Part shown: in pieces, positions 27,101 to 35,700 of the stretch
Position numbering within the stretch: the stretch's first letter is position 1
How the letters are laid out: the number at the start of each line of letters is the position of its first letter
NCBI RefSeq assembly: GCF_021869535.1
Contig: NW_026262734.1
Coordinates: forward strand, 98,647,285-98,711,284
Length of the DNA stretch: 64,000 nt
Direction of reading: 5' to 3'
Source of the DNA: Mytilus californianus
Taxonomy: Eukaryota > Mollusca > Bivalvia > Mytilida > Mytilidae
The notes under the pieces: model-generated
The model's database searches: none
The model's input: only the letters and a program-made list of their open reading frames with translations
What the model was told of the DNA's origin: nothing
Made by a program: the position numbers and the translations under genes

Positions 27101-27280
27101 ACATAATTAAATAACTCAATTCAATCTTTTTCAGGCATGCTTTACACAGAGCCTCTTCCGGTCTTCAGTAATTCTACAGATTTCAACACCACATCGAATT
27201 CATCGTTATTCAATTTGACGTCATTAAATTCCTCATTATTTATAACAAATCAGACGAATACCCCTGGAGGTTCAGGTTAA
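3691..27280 (+). CDS. SLC28A-like: Concentrative nucleoside transporter, SLC28/CNT family (10 coding exons)
   Basis: Joining 3691-4109, 11984-12125, 12666-12860, 13476-13637, 18682-18807, 20834-20964, 22394-22562, 25287-25445, 25976-26156 and 27135-27280 gives 1830 nt, 609 residues plus stop, with every junction GT/AG and phase-consistent. Known family role: cation-coupled uptake of nucleosides across the plasma membrane. Visible hallmarks, with residue numbers of the 1a form: the SFVFG-like segment (FVFGDEG) in exon 3, GQVE at 305-308 (GQTE in the bacterial homologue, (T/S)EAP in mammals), MTGGFATVAGTVIGAY in exon 5, the MEAASAGA segment in exon 7, and GKKIVLNEFLAY with N483-E484-F485, matching the family's (G/A)XKX3NEFVA signature. 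The C-tail has six N-glycosylation sequons. A second first exon at 9519 gives a 613-residue form. The length is somewhat below mammalian CNTs (about 650-690). Paralogue number (A1, A2 or A3) cannot be assigned. Confidence 0.93.
4668..5970. mobile_element. Foldback-like element with inverted GCGCAAATGTCC arrays
   Basis: The left side holds three copies of GGACATTTGCGC or close variants (4684-4697, 4709-4723, 4753-4766). The right side holds about five copies of the reverse complement GCGCAAATGTCC at 21-24 bp spacing (about 5858-5965). The inverted arrays enclose about 1.05 kb containing a family A fragment (5083-5270) and a family B retroelement 3' end (5431-5815). No transposase is visible, so this would be a non-autonomous insertion in intron 1a. 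Confidence 0.55.
5083..5270 (+). repeat. Dispersed repeat family A fragment
   Basis: Diagnostic words are AAGATGTGGTATGATTGC, GAGACCAAATGACACAGAAA and GTACGGCCTTTAACAATGAG. It lies inside the foldback-like element. Confidence 0.75.
6440..6820 (+). repeat. Dispersed repeat family A copy (diverged)
   Basis: It carries ATGGAGACAACAGGGATC, AACCAACGGTCTGATTAACGG and the terminal core GGCTCCTGGCTTGGGGCAGG with GTGGCGGGGTTATACAAG. A smaller fragment follows at 7075-7160. Confidence 0.6.
7825..8180. repeat. Tandem satellite, about 124-bp unit, nearly three copies
   Basis: Units begin at 7825, 7949 and 8076. Each carries ATCAAATAGA, TTTATTCCAGTACGCC or a close variant, ATGAGATTACGTGATC and CCGTGGTAAAATTTAC in the same order. 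The third unit is truncated and more diverged. It lies in intron 1 of the 1a transcript, 1.3 kb upstream of exon 1b. Confidence 0.88.
8181..9500. other. Intron / upstream region of exon 1b, no gene seen
   Basis: AT-rich sequence with no recognisable coding exon or RNA gene. If exon 1b has its own promoter, it should lie in the distal part of this stretch; I could not identify a convincing core promoter by eye. Confidence 0.4.
9519..9949 (+). CDS. SLC28A-like: SLC28 alternative first coding exon 1b
   Basis: This exon is paralogous to 1a: it has SNWW followed by YMVYAIWY and a second hydrophobic segment, in the same order and spacing. It ends with donor GTAAGT at 9950, again in phase 2, so it can replace 1a before exon 2 without changing the frame. 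Two starts are possible: ATG 9519 or ATG 9525, the latter in a strong ACCATGG context. A six-codon upstream reading frame from 9502 ends in a TGA overlapping ATG 9519. No splice acceptor stands out upstream, so this may be a true 5' exon with its own promoter. It lies inside the first intron of the 1a transcript. Confidence 0.85.
10770..10895 (-). repeat. Dispersed repeat family A fragment, reverse
   Basis: TTGCTCATTGTTGATGGTCG, TGGAGAGTTGTCTCATTGG and ATCATACCACATCTTCTTA are the reverse of family A words. Confidence 0.75.
11640..11850 (-). repeat. Family B retroelement 3' end, reverse, next to exon 2
   Basis: ATACCAAAGGGATATTCAAA, CGAAAACAAACTGAAAACGCC, AAGAGACAAACAACAGCCCC and GCAGATCCTGCTC match family B. 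The long open frame here (11616-12134) arises because this repeat happens to stay open into exon 2. Confidence 0.75.
11984..12125 (+). CDS. SLC28A-like: SLC28 exon 2
   Basis: The acceptor TTCTTCAG ends at 11983. One leading base completes the phase-2 codon from 1a or 1b (alanine in both), then 47 codons follow, encoding a transmembrane segment and the PFGGLLFFILIVFITS segment, which aligns with the LIPFAGICMFVLLLF region of mammalian CNTs. The donor GTAAGT starts at 12126, phase 0. Three further AG acceptors upstream (11866, 11902, 11947) keep the same frame; see findings. Confidence 0.85.
12666..12860 (+). CDS. SLC28A-like: SLC28 exon 3 (Nucleos_tra2_N region)
   Basis: Sixty-five codons, phase 0 at both ends, acceptor TTATTGCAG and donor GTAAGA. 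It carries the conserved VIWGIILQFVLG segment and the AYTDNGSRFVFG stretch, corresponding to the N-terminal nucleoside-transporter domain. The neighbouring introns are short (540 and 615 bp). Confidence 0.92.
13476..13637 (+). CDS. SLC28A-like: SLC28 exon 4
   Basis: Fifty-four codons between acceptor TTTCAG and donor GTACGA, phase 0 on both sides. It includes VLPVVVFFSAIVNILYYLG, the strongly conserved CNT segment, and ends IFVGQ, where Q is the first residue of the nucleobase-binding GQ(T/V)E motif. The motif is split by the following 5-kb intron. Confidence 0.92.
16640..18375 (+). mobile_element. Penelope-like retroelement, 5'-truncated, with 3' UTR
   Basis: Inserted in SLC28 intron 4. From about 16828 the open frame to 17733 encodes reverse-transcriptase motifs: IPMGTNCAPLIADLFLY, FRYLDDIL (catalytic DD), a FLDLDI stretch, YGVYISQLVRFACVC and a basic C-terminus. 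The YxSQ-R-R/C region resembles the thumb region of Penelope-like elements. The 5' part of the long open frame (16522-16827) is fused to unrelated repeat sequence of family B (about 16640-16825) and is not RT. Downstream, 17734-18375 looks like the 3' UTR, ending in a GGTCGGGTTGTTGTCTCTTT segment that recurs alone at 46400 and 58035. No endonuclease domain is visible in this copy. Class assignment is from motif memory. Confidence 0.7.
18376..18681. other. Intron 4 end, no gene seen
   Basis: AT-rich intronic DNA between the retroelement 3' end and exon 5, with no recognisable feature beyond the exon 5 acceptor. Confidence 0.4.
18682..18807 (+). CDS. SLC28A-like: SLC28 exon 5 (gate region)
   Basis: Forty-two codons after acceptor TTTGTAG. 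The peptide begins VESSIALKPF, aligned to the mammalian TEAPLLIRPY, and continues into MTGGFATVAGTVIGAY. The catalytically important glutamate is kept, but the threonine before it is valine and the proline after it is serine. The donor is GTACTT, weaker than the others, phase 0. Confidence 0.9.
19840..20110 (+). repeat. Dispersed repeat family A copy
   Basis: It shows AATGAGCAAAACCAATACCG, ACATAAAAGACCCCCAAATG, AAAAACTAACAGCCTGATT and a diverged terminal core (GGATAGG...GATGGGATTAAA). It lies in SLC28 intron 5; reverse fragments occur at 18895-18935 and 19365-19425. Confidence 0.65.
20834..20964 (+). CDS. SLC28A-like: SLC28 exon 6
   Basis: Acceptor CATTACAG, donor GTAAGT at 20965, ends in phase 2. 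It encodes HLIAASFMSAPAALAVSKL, matching the SLIAASVMAAPCALALSKL region of mammalian CNTs, then a hydrophilic loop (EKKKVDGFSMDN). Confidence 0.92.
21125..21168. repeat. Microsatellite (TTGA)n
   Basis: About eight uninterrupted copies of the TTGA/GATT tetranucleotide in SLC28 intron 6. Confidence 0.9.
21350..21560 (+). repeat. Dispersed repeat family A copy
   Basis: GGAGATGTGGTATGATTGCC, GAGACAACTATCC, TACGGCCTTCAAAAATGAG and ACCAACGGCCTAATTTAT in order. It lies in SLC28 intron 6. Confidence 0.8.
22143..22213 (+). tRNA. tRNA-like sequence (pseudogene or SINE head)
   Basis: A near-consensus internal Pol III A box (TAGCTCAGTTGG, 22150-22161) and a perfect B box (GGTTCGAGTCC, 22194-22204) lie at normal tRNA spacing. 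A five- or six-pair acceptor-like stem (CTTCTT with GAGAAG) and a T arm with one mismatch can be drawn. The anticodon arm pairs poorly and the acceptor is out of register by one base. I therefore do not assign an anticodon and regard it as a degenerate tRNA or tRNA-derived repeat within intron 6. Confidence 0.5.
22394..22562 (+). CDS. SLC28A-like: SLC28 exon 7 (Nucleos_tra2_C region)
   Basis: Acceptor TTTTTTAG ends at 22393; one base completes a glycine codon and 56 codons follow. It encodes NLMEAASAGATSTVKL and a long hydrophobic segment NLIAFLAILSFVDAI, both conserved in CNT C-terminal domains. Donor GTATTT at 22563, phase 0. Confidence 0.92.
23236..23680 (+). pseudogene. Retroelement 3' end: C-terminal peptide plus 3' UTR (family B)
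   Basis: The frame 23236-23370 encodes 44 residues ending in TAA, including FYGRHHELVDRYGI. This resembles the extreme C-terminus of Penelope-like reverse transcriptases (compare the FFHRYKDLISKFG stretch in the minus-strand copy near 34.4 kb). It continues into a 3' UTR with GCCACATGTGGAGCAGGATC and TTTGGTATCTTTCGTCCCTC. The same tail recurs at 5431-5815, about 16640-16825 and 27850-28140, and in reverse orientation at 11640-11850 and 39790-40020. It is a 5'-truncated insertion in intron 7. Confidence 0.6.
23914..24440. repeat. Direct repeats of a 54-bp motif flanking T-rich low-complexity DNA
   Basis: The motif GGGCTGTATAGCCA followed by TCAAGGTCGTT and ACTTCCATCGT occurs at 23914-23967 and again at 24386-24440 in the same orientation. 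Between them, about 24090-24290 is TTTA/TTTATT low-complexity sequence. This could be an unequal-exchange product or the ends of an unrecognised element. Confidence 0.6.
24768..24862. repeat. Short tandem repeat, unit about 36 bp, roughly three copies
   Basis: Successive variants of AGTTCCATACATTTAGGTTT with CAGCC- or CAACC-type endings run head to tail. The copies are imperfect. The repeat lies in SLC28 intron 7. Confidence 0.65.
25287..25445 (+). CDS. SLC28A-like: SLC28 exon 8 (NEF signature)
   Basis: Fifty-three codons, acceptor TGTTTCAG, donor GTAAGA. It encodes GIPWTDC and GKKIVLNEFLAY. The latter fits the CNT signature (G/A)XKX3NEFVA(Y/M/F) except for leucine in place of valine. The asparagine and glutamate are ribose- and cation-coupling residues in studied homologues. 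Confidence 0.93.
25976..26156 (+). CDS. SLC28A-like: SLC28 exon 9
   Basis: Acceptor TATTTTAG, donor GTAAAG, ends in phase 1. It encodes AVISTYILCGFGSIAAMGIN and a segment ending RRRRDYARGVFRAFVCG, matching the [20 protein letters not shown] region and the basic loop before the last transmembrane helix of CNT proteins. Confidence 0.92.
26790..27010 (+). repeat. Dispersed repeat family A copy
   Basis: AATAAGATGTAGTATGATTGC, GGCTTCAACAATGAATC and TTACGGCCTAATTTAT in order. It lies in SLC28 intron 9. Confidence 0.75.
27135..27280 (+). CDS. SLC28A-like: SLC28 exon 10, glycosylated C-terminal tail and stop
   Basis: Acceptor TTTTTCAG; two bases complete a glycine, then GMLYTEP and a 45-residue tail before TAA at 27278-27280. 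The tail is low in hydrophobics and carries six N-X-S/T sequons (NST, NTT, NSS, NLT, NSS, NQT), consistent with the extracellular, glycosylated C-terminus of vertebrate CNTs. I see no clear polyadenylation signal close by. Confidence 0.88.
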
Positions 27281-28400
27281 GGGGTTCACATTTTTTTTAA
27301 CATTATTAACATTTTATACAACTTTATTATAGATTTATTGTTGATACATGTGCTATGCTCATCATTGGCCACTTAATCTCGCAAGTGAATTCTATACAAC
27401 AGCAACAAGTCTTGCTAGATGTTATATATAAAATTTCGGATATGTGGTGTTATATCCAATGCACAACTATAACAAAACCGTAGAATGTGGACAAACCCAA
27501 ATCACCGTACATTCTTAAACAATGAGCAAAAAGGTATTTACTTTTACTAAAATCGCTAGCCAAGGGTTACAATCAGATCCTCCCCTCTTCACCCTTGGCG
27601 GATTTAGACAGCATTTGTGTAAACAGCGTTGTGTCATCTAGCGAAAAATAGAAGTCACGACCACTCTGATTACACCATACTTGACCAATTTCAGCACTTG
27701 ACTGATTTTTAATTCGGAGGTGTAAAAATTGCTGGTCGAGTGTTTACAAATTTCATTGAAGCAGAAATCGCTATTATACGTTGACATTCCAGCTGTTGCA
27801 TGAGGAACTTAATATACAAAGAACTTCAATTAGTTGATTAAAACTTTAAAAATAACACTGAATATCGTTTCCTTTTCACCAAATGTGACCTACCGAATAA
27901 GACTTTTCAATGGGTTTGTACTTATCTGCTCACCCTTCCAGGTCATCTGATATCACGTGCCAGTTTTTGACAGGGTTCGTGTATATCAGTCTTAGGTTTT
28001 CTTTGGTTTTCTATGTTATTTTTTTGTGTACTGTTGTTTGTCTGTTTTTCTTTTTTTCTTTTTTTTAGGCATGGCGTTGTCAGTTTATTTTCGACTTTTG
28101 AGTTTGAATATCCCATTGATATCTTAAGCCTCTCTTTTATAGATTTTTATAGATGGCTTCCATATTCAAAAATGTTTATAAGCGTTATAATTAACACTGT
28201 TCAAAGTTTCATACTTTTATAATCAAGTGGTCAGTTATACCAATATATAGGACGTATATTCTTGACTGTGGGGCGGCCATTTTGGAATTTGTTTCGACGG
28301 TTCCATATCCAGTCTTCACTGTTCTCATGATATGAAATTTCAATTAATGCCTGTGGATTCCCAGGTATCATAAAACCACCGAAACGAGGGTGGTTACGGT
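27281..28400. other. 3' flank of SLC28 gene, repeat-bearing
   Basis: No gene is seen. A family B retroelement 3' end occupies about 27850-28140 in plus orientation. The transporter 3' UTR probably ends somewhere in the first few hundred bases. Confidence 0.5.
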
Positions 28401-28539
28401 CGGCCGTCAATCCGATGGTCCTCACTATGTACCCGACACATTAGTTGTTTGCAGTATGACAGTCCGTCTAGAATCACACTTTCGAGAATTTATGCGGTTA
28501 CCTGAAATGTCTGGAAGTGGCTGGTCTCCCAGGTCTAAG

Positions 28540-28745
28540 TTACAAGGGGGAAAATTCTCCGCTGATCCTTAAAATTCCAAAACGGTCAACCAACTCTTGA
28601 TGACATCCGTAAACTTTACAAAGGGATGATTTCAACTCCGTATCTCGGTTTAATAGCTTCCTTGTGAGCAGCAACCCTCCGTCAAAGAAATAATAATAGG
28701 AAATACACGCCCTGGAATATTGTATCAACTTGGAGACTTATATTC
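28540..28745 (-). pseudogene. Penelope-like reverse transcriptase C-terminal fragment
   Basis: The minus frame encodes LLLTRKLLNR followed by ELKSSLCKVYGCHQELVDRFGI, colinear with the C-terminal peptide at 23236-23370. It is isolated and truncated on both sides. Confidence 0.5.
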
Positions 28746-29375
28746 CGTATGCAAGCGCTGCTAGTTTATAAAGAGCTTTATACCCAAGCAATTGTTTTCT
28801 TTAGTCAGTATGATTCAGTCTGGAACCACATTCAGGATCGTTTCTTATTGTCAGTCGAAATTAACAACAGCACAGCTTTTACAAGAAATATCATACACTC
28901 CAAGTGTGTACTTATTTGGGAATAATAATCCAATGTTACTCTAGAAAACAGTATCTATTAGACAAGTGCACTTTCATCAAACTCGGACTGTCTGTTTCCT
29001 ACGAGTGTTAGAACTTTTACTTCAGTGACCAGTGATGCTTATAACCATATAGGTTTTGTTAGCCGTACTCATCAACGGCAAAATACATTCACTTCGTTTG
29101 ATGTAGGCAACATTGACCACAGTCCAAACAGCATATCATAAAAAGATTCATTTCATGGTACCGGTACATCTTTATTCCAAAATACTTCGAAGGATAATCA
29201 AGGAGTTTTGCAGACATTTGACAAATCTTAAGATATTCTAAATTTAGTCAAAGACCGTCTCGTATATACAAGATAGTTATCTGAATCTGCCATCAGCTGA
29301 AGAAAGATTCAGCAAACCAGATATCCCAGTAGTTAAACATGTTAAAGGAGAACTATCAATTGATTTGTCTTCATT

Positions 29376-30098
29376 CCCAGTTGCATTAATCATGTTAAAA
29401 GTGGATTTAAATGGATCAAAGATTTTGCGGAAATTTCAAGTGTTGAAGCTGAAGTCGGGACAAACATTTCATGGTCTGCATTTCGCATTTCATGACTTAT
29501 CCTTGCCAAATGAAAATAAACTACCAGCAATGTCTACCCGTGTAACTCTGTTTCATTAGCAAGATAAATATGTTGCAATGATACGACATTCATTGAACGT
29601 TTTCGTAGGCTGTAAGGAAGATTATTCCAGATAAAACTACAATTTTTGCTTTTGACAAACTACTTTTCACGGTAGTTAAATTAATATTTTGGACCATACT
29701 GGTCTCGCACGTATGGTGAGAAAAATTGTGTCATAATGTTCGGCGGCCTTCACATAGCAATGGCTGCGTTCAAAGCCCTTGGTAGTTGGCTTGATGATAG
29801 TGGATGGACTTCTGTTTTAGTAAATGACCAGGTTACATCATCTGGTACAGCAGATTCATTCATTCCTGAATGCGTCTCATGTAACAAAAACATATGAAAC
29901 ACGCCAAGTTGCAGCAAGTACACTTCACTGTTTATTGTCAGAACCGCCAGTACACATATTCTTTGGTAATGAATTCGTCTTAGAGTTCGTAAAGTGGTAT
30001 TTTGAAAGATCAATTAAATTTCCTTATTTTAAACTCTGGTATGTAATATAAAAATAGGGAGATGTTATATGAATGCAAATGGGTAACTAACTATACAT
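29376..30098. repeat. Tandem duplication, first 723-bp unit
   Basis: It starts at CCCAGTTGCATTAATCATG and is repeated at exactly 723 bp offset, differing by only a handful of substitutions (for example at the ATATGAAAC/ATATGGAAC site). Both units carry the same frameshifting ATTC duplication. Confidence 0.95.
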
Positions 30099-30821
30099 CC
30101 CAGTTGCATTAATCATGTTAAAAGTGGATTTAAATGGATCAAAGATTTTGCGGAAATTTCAAGTGTTGAAGCTGAAGTCGGGACAAACATTTCATGGTCT
30201 GCATTTCGCATTTCATGACTTATCCTTGCCAAATGAAAATAAACTACCAGCAATGTCTACCCGTGTAACTCTGTTTCATTAGCAAGATAAATATGTTCCA
30301 ATGATACGACATTCATTGAACGTTTTCGTAGGCTGTAAGGAAGATTATTCCAGATAAAACTACAATTTTTGCTTTTGACAAACTACTTTTCACGGTAGTT
30401 AAATTAATATTTTGGACCATACTGGTCTCGCACGTATGGTGAGAAAAATTGTGTCATAATGTTCGGCGGCCTTCACATAGCAATGGCTGCGTTCAAAGCC
30501 CTTGGTAGTTGGCTTGATGATAGTGGATGGACTTCTGTTTTAGTAAATGACCAGGTTACATCATCTGGTACAGCAGATTCATTCATTCCTGAATGCGTCT
30601 CATGTAACAAAAACATATGGAACACACCAAGTTGCAGCAAGTACACTTCACTGTTTATTGTCAGAACCGCCAGTACACATATTCTTTGGTAATGAATTCG
30701 TCTTAGAGTTCGTAAAGTGGTATTTTGAAAGATCAATTAAATCTCCTTATTTTAAACTCTGGTATGTAATATAAAAAAAGGGAGATGTTATATGATTGCA
30801 AATGGGTAACTAACTATACAC
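30099..30821. repeat. Tandem duplication, second 723-bp unit
   Basis: Near-identical to 29376-30098. Its right end runs uninterrupted into a family A repeat (30775-31140). The first unit includes only the head of that repeat, so the duplication arose after the family A insertion and cut it. Confidence 0.95.
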
Positions 30822-31140
30822 CAAATATTTTAAAAAGTGGATGTAAGCATTAATAGGTAATAGTTTGGCCTTCAACAATGAGAAAAAACATACCGTATAG
30901 TCGGCTATAAAAGACCACGACATAAAAAAATATGAACAATTTAAATGCGAAAACTAACACCCTAATTTATAACAAAAAAATTTACGAAAAAACAAATATG
31001 ACAGACATAAACCAACAACAACCACTGAAATACAAGGCTCCTGACATGGGACAGGCACAAAAAGAATGTGGCGAGATTCAACGTGTTTGTGAGCGCTCAA
31101 CCATCATTATACAAATAAGAAGATGTCGTATGAATGCCTA
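30775..31140 (+). repeat. Dispersed repeat family A copy, full-length-like
   Basis: It starts with GGGAGATGTTATATGATTGC and has GGCCTTCAACAATGAG, ATAGTCGGCTATAAAAGACC, AACACCCTAATTTATAAC and the terminal core GGCTCCTGACATGGGACAGG with AATGTGGCGAGATTCAA. A reverse copy follows at about 31420-31720. Confidence 0.8.
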
Positions 31141-32223
31141 TGAAATAACTCACCATATCCAAGATACAATGTATCAAAAGGTTATAAATTATACCAATGC
31201 AAACGGTAATCAAAGATCTAAATTACAGTGTTGAAATGGCAACTTCTTTTAATAATCTAATTTAAAGGATTGATAAGTTTACCCGGATCAAAACAACATC
31301 ACATTAATATTGTGTTCTTTTTTATAAGTGATTGTTTATTTGTGCTACGTATCGATGTATTAAGTTCGGCCTTCTGCAAATCCTGTTTACAGTTTGTTCC
31401 TTTAATAGTGCTGTAACACCACTAACCCAGTTTAGTATTGAGACCCTCACAAAGCTGTATGCGCTAGTCCAAAGTCGATGTCCTGTAGTTCAGTGGTTGT
31501 TTTTGTTTTGCAGTCATTTTATTTTTTCGTTAATTGTATAGTTATAGATTGAGTCGGTTGTTTTCTCGTTGAAATTATTCCTCATTTTTCATGTCGGTGC
31601 ATTTTATAGTTGACTATACGGTATGGAATTTTCTTTAACGTTGAATGCCTTACGGTGACCTATAATTGCTTATATCCATGATATTTGAACTCTGATAGAT
31701 AGTTGTGTCATTGGCTTCTTAAAAAAAGTTTAAAAGATTTCAAATTGAACATTTTCCAGATTTTTAATGTACAAAAACATGTTTGACGTCGTATGACCTT
31801 GTATGAATTAGCTAAAATGTTTGTTGCATTTTCATTATGATTTGTTATTAATTGCCTAGGGATTGGTGTTTTATTTAAAGTGTTTTACTGCTTTTAATTA
31901 TTTAATTTGGCTTTTTCTTAATTGCACCTGTAAGACATACTTTGCTTTTGTGTAATTATAGCATAGTTGTAAAAGAAGCGTTTTAACAATCAAGGTTCTC
32001 AAACGTTTGCTATTGTTACACATGCGTTAAACGATTTGATTAGTTAGTCATCTTTGAATAGTTTTGATAGGTTTTACAATAGATATAAGACAATAAGATT
32101 AATGGAAATACTTAATTGTTATATTTTCAATAATCGATTACTGACTATGGATTGATAAATTGAATTAGTTTTGTATGCTTAAAGTTATGTGGCAATTATT
32201 TCATGTATATTTAGGACAACGAA

Positions 32224-32229
32224 TTTATT
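32224..32229 (-). terminator. Possible polyadenylation signal AATAAA
   Basis: The hexamer lies about 50 bp downstream of the minus-strand gene's stop codon. Position fits, but AATAAA is common in AT-rich DNA. Confidence 0.4.
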
Positions 32230-32277
32230 AAATTATACATGATATTCTCTTTTACAGTTTTTTCAGTTCAAAAACCA

Positions 32278-32700
32278 TCATGATAATCGATTATAAATGT
32301 GTTCGAATTCATCTTCAAGCTCTTTTCTTTCTTCTGTTCCTTGCATTTCGATTTCATCACAAAGACCTAAACATGTTATTCCCTCATATAACATGATTGC
32401 CATGTGCCATTTTGCAGCATTATGGTCAGGTCTAAAGGTCCATGATGCCATAAAGCATTCCAATGCCGAATGAAGATATCCGCTTTCCTTGAACAGACAG
32501 CCAAGCAGATTTTGTGCCGTATCAACATGAGTAAGATTAACATTTCGTTCTATTTCTATTAGTAAGGAAAGTTTTGATATTTCCATTGCTTTATAATTAC
32601 CAAGTTTCTGATTAACCACGAATAACATGTAAAACAGGAATATGTCAGAGTCTACGGTTGCGCAATCAAACCAGTCGTCAACGTATGGTTTTTTAGGTGT
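32278..32700 (-). CDS. Terminal exon of the minus-strand TPR-like gene
   Basis: The acceptor CAATTTTCAG ends at 32701 (minus orientation) and the exon opens in phase 0 with TPKKPYVDDWF. It ends with a stop at 32280-32278. AATAAA on the minus strand at 32229-32224, about 50 bp past the stop, is a plausible polyadenylation signal. Confidence 0.65.
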   Translation of the reverse strand, partial: TPKKPYVDDWFDCATVDSDIFLFYMLFVVNQKLGNYKAMEISKLSLLIEIERNVNLTHVDTAQNLLGCLFKESGYLHSALECFMASWTFRPDHNAAKWHMAIMLYEGITCLGLCDEIEMQGTEERKELEDEFEHIYNRLS

Positions 32701-35700
32701 CTGAAAATTGTATACAAAGTCGATACAGTACACACATATTTGCATTTAAATAAAATGTGTCCATTCATTTCAATCATTCAAGTTTTGATGACATTGAAAA
32801 TAACGTCTACTTTCATATTGTGGTTCCTTTAACAAATGTACGTACAACATTTTAGGTAGTGTTACAGTTTGAGTGTCTAGATATAGGAAGATGTGGTATG
32901 AGTGCCAATGAGACGATTCTCCATCCAAGTAACAATTTATAAAAGTAAACCATTGTAGGTCAAGGTACGGCCTTCAACACGGAGCATTGGCTCACACCGA
33001 ACAGCAAGCTATAAAGAGCCCCAAAAATTACTAGTGTAAAACCATTCAAACTGGAAAACCAACGGTCTAATCTATATAAAAACGAGAAACGAGAAACACG
33101 TATGAACTACATAAACAGACGACAATTACTGTACATCAGATTCCTGACTCAGGACTGGTGCAAACATTTGCAGCGGGATTAAACGTTTTAATGGTACCAA
33201 ACCTTCTCCCTTTTCTGAAACAATAGTATAACATCACAACATAGAAAGACACACTATAAAATATCAATTGGAAGGCTTAACTCAATCAAAAAACGTAAAT
33301 TAACACACAATGAACGAATAAATTTGATCTGTGATACCTGAATGCAAATACATAGTTAATAAAAATTATAAGGGATAAATAATTAAGGTCAAAAGTAAAT
33401 AAACAGGTTTAAACAAAGTTAAAGTATGATACCACTGTGAAATGTTAAACAATTTTTAGAAAATCATCACTTTTGAAAAAACCTGCGTCATATCAGGTAA
33501 ATGAAAATAGTTTTGTTGTTAAATATACTTCTTCTTCTGTGTGTATAAAATCTTCCGTTTAGGAATACCAAGAAATTTCTTTAAAATCAATAAAACTAAT
33601 CTAACACTTGGTACATATGGGGTGAAAATCAACAATAAAACTATACAATTAGTGCTAGATAAAACTTCTTGTACAGGTAAAAAACAGTGTTTAGGGAGAA
33701 ATGAAATAATTTTGATGTTCATAGTACGAAGAAGTGAAAATTTGTAGTAATTCCAAATAATCAAAGCTGGTATATAGACAAGATCCATGTTAACATTAAA
33801 TAACAAAAAAGCATTACAAATAGTATCAACAGGTCAAATTAACAAGAAAGTACGATTTGAGAGTACTCGCAATTACTGACAACTAGTTAAAAGCCAAAAC
33901 AATTAATAATAAAAAAAAATCATGCATCAGAGACTGAAATCAACTAAAACACATCCCAGGGATTTAGTATTTTAACGTCATGAACAGTCAAAGAGGACAT
34001 GACTTGTGCAATGCCAAAAATAAATGTATCGACAGGTAGTAGGATAGTTAGGAGTGACTTCTTTATAGATACAAATGAACGTGTGTGTGTCTCTATACAT
34101 CCCGTTTGAAAAGAAAATACACATTTAGTTATGTTTTAATTTGCTAATGACAAAATCGATATTAGTGCCAATGTAAACTATATTCAGAGATCTAATTACA
34201 ACATTGGTACGATAACCCTTACTAATAAGTTTGTTTAAAGGTTCGATGAGTTTACACGGATCACATAGTGATTTCCGCGCTTTAAGTACAATATTACCGT
34301 AAAATTTAGGATGTGAAATACCATTTTTAATATGTTTTCTACAGGTACAGCCAAATTTACTAATCAAATCTTTGTATCTATGAAAGAATTTAGTAAAATT
34401 TTTAAGTAATTTATGGTAACGAAATCCCTGACTTAATAATTTACCAGTGATGCATTGATTATGTTCGTTAAAATCTATGACATCACTACACACACGGGCA
34501 TACCGAACGAGTTGGGATATATAAACACCGTATGATGGAGCCAAAGGCACATCGCCGTCTAAAAAAGGAAAATTAACAAAAGGGAATGAAAAATCGTCTC
34601 TTTTGTCGTAAATTTTAGTATGGAGTTTCCCTTTAGAAATTGAAATGTCTAAATCTAGAAAAGGACAACTGCTGGTGTTTATGATAGATTTAGTTAAAGT
34701 AAGTTCTTTTGGGTAAATTTCGGTAGTATATTTAGAGAACTCTGGACTATTTAACGAAAATATATCATCCAGATAACGGTAGGTATTGTTGAATGTATCA
34801 ACCAAATGTAACAATGATGTGTCTTTACTGAGTTTGGTCATAAACTGAGATTCATAGCAATACAGGAATAAATCTGCTATTTAAGGGGCGCAGTTAGTGC
34901 CCATAGGAATACATACTACCCGACAATACACTTTATCGCCGAAACGTACATATATGTTATCTAGGAGAAAATTTAAAGCTTCAATCATATCCTCACATTT
35001 CCAGTAAGTGTAAGCATACTTTCCTTTTTCGTTACAGAAAAAGGTTTTAAACGAGTTACAGCAAATAAATTTACAATGAGATTTTTCGAAAGACCATTTT
35101 ATTAAATATGAAAACGTTTTCTTTATTAAACTGTGTGGAAGTGTAGTGTAGAGAGTAGAAAAATCATAACTGTCAACAGAATTAAAAGGACCATCAAAAG
35201 CATGTATTTTATCTAAAACCTCAAAAGAATTTTTAACACTCCAAAAATAATTAATAACATTATTTTCATAAGCTTTATTACAAAAGTTAATAACCAGTTC
35301 TTTGATAGTAGTAACGGAGGTAGTAAGAAGCACTGATAGATTAGTGGTAGAGCACTTACTAGATGCGGAGATGAAACGGAATTTAAATGGTTTTTTGTGT
35401 AATTTCGGTAACCAGTACATGGTAGGGACTTTCAAATGTTCGGAAGTTTATAATAAAGGCTTACTACACTTTTTTATAGTGTTCGCTTTTTCTACATTTG
35501 TATACGGCTTTCTCTGTTTAGTTGTCTTATATTATCTGACTGATTTTCTGTAGCTTGAATTCTACATTGTTCTAGTAAGTATTTAATTCATACTTAAAGT
35601 TTTTTTTTAATAACCTTTTACTGCATTTTTTTTTATTAATAATTTTGAACACATCGACAAAGTGTATTTATGTAGAAGAAGGCAATGTACAATATATCAA

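Larger units (their letters stand above)
28400..30821 (+). pseudogene. Degenerate copy of a multicopy invertebrate gene family (MFGGLHI type), with internal tandem duplication
   Basis: Scattered plus-strand frames encode pieces I recall from a high-copy family of uncharacterised invertebrate proteins: NIDHSPN and DSFHGTGTSLFQ (about 29110-29190), YFGPYW and TYGEK (about 29690-29725), then MFGGLHIAMAAFKALGSWL and SGTADSF (29735-29860). The frame then shifts and continues as FLNASHVTKT. The shift coincides with a duplicated ATTC after the aspartate-serine codons. Many stops interrupt the rest. Function of the intact family is unknown to me; its copy number suggests association with transposons. 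A minus-strand retroelement C-terminal fragment lies within its left part (28540-28745). Confidence 0.6.
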
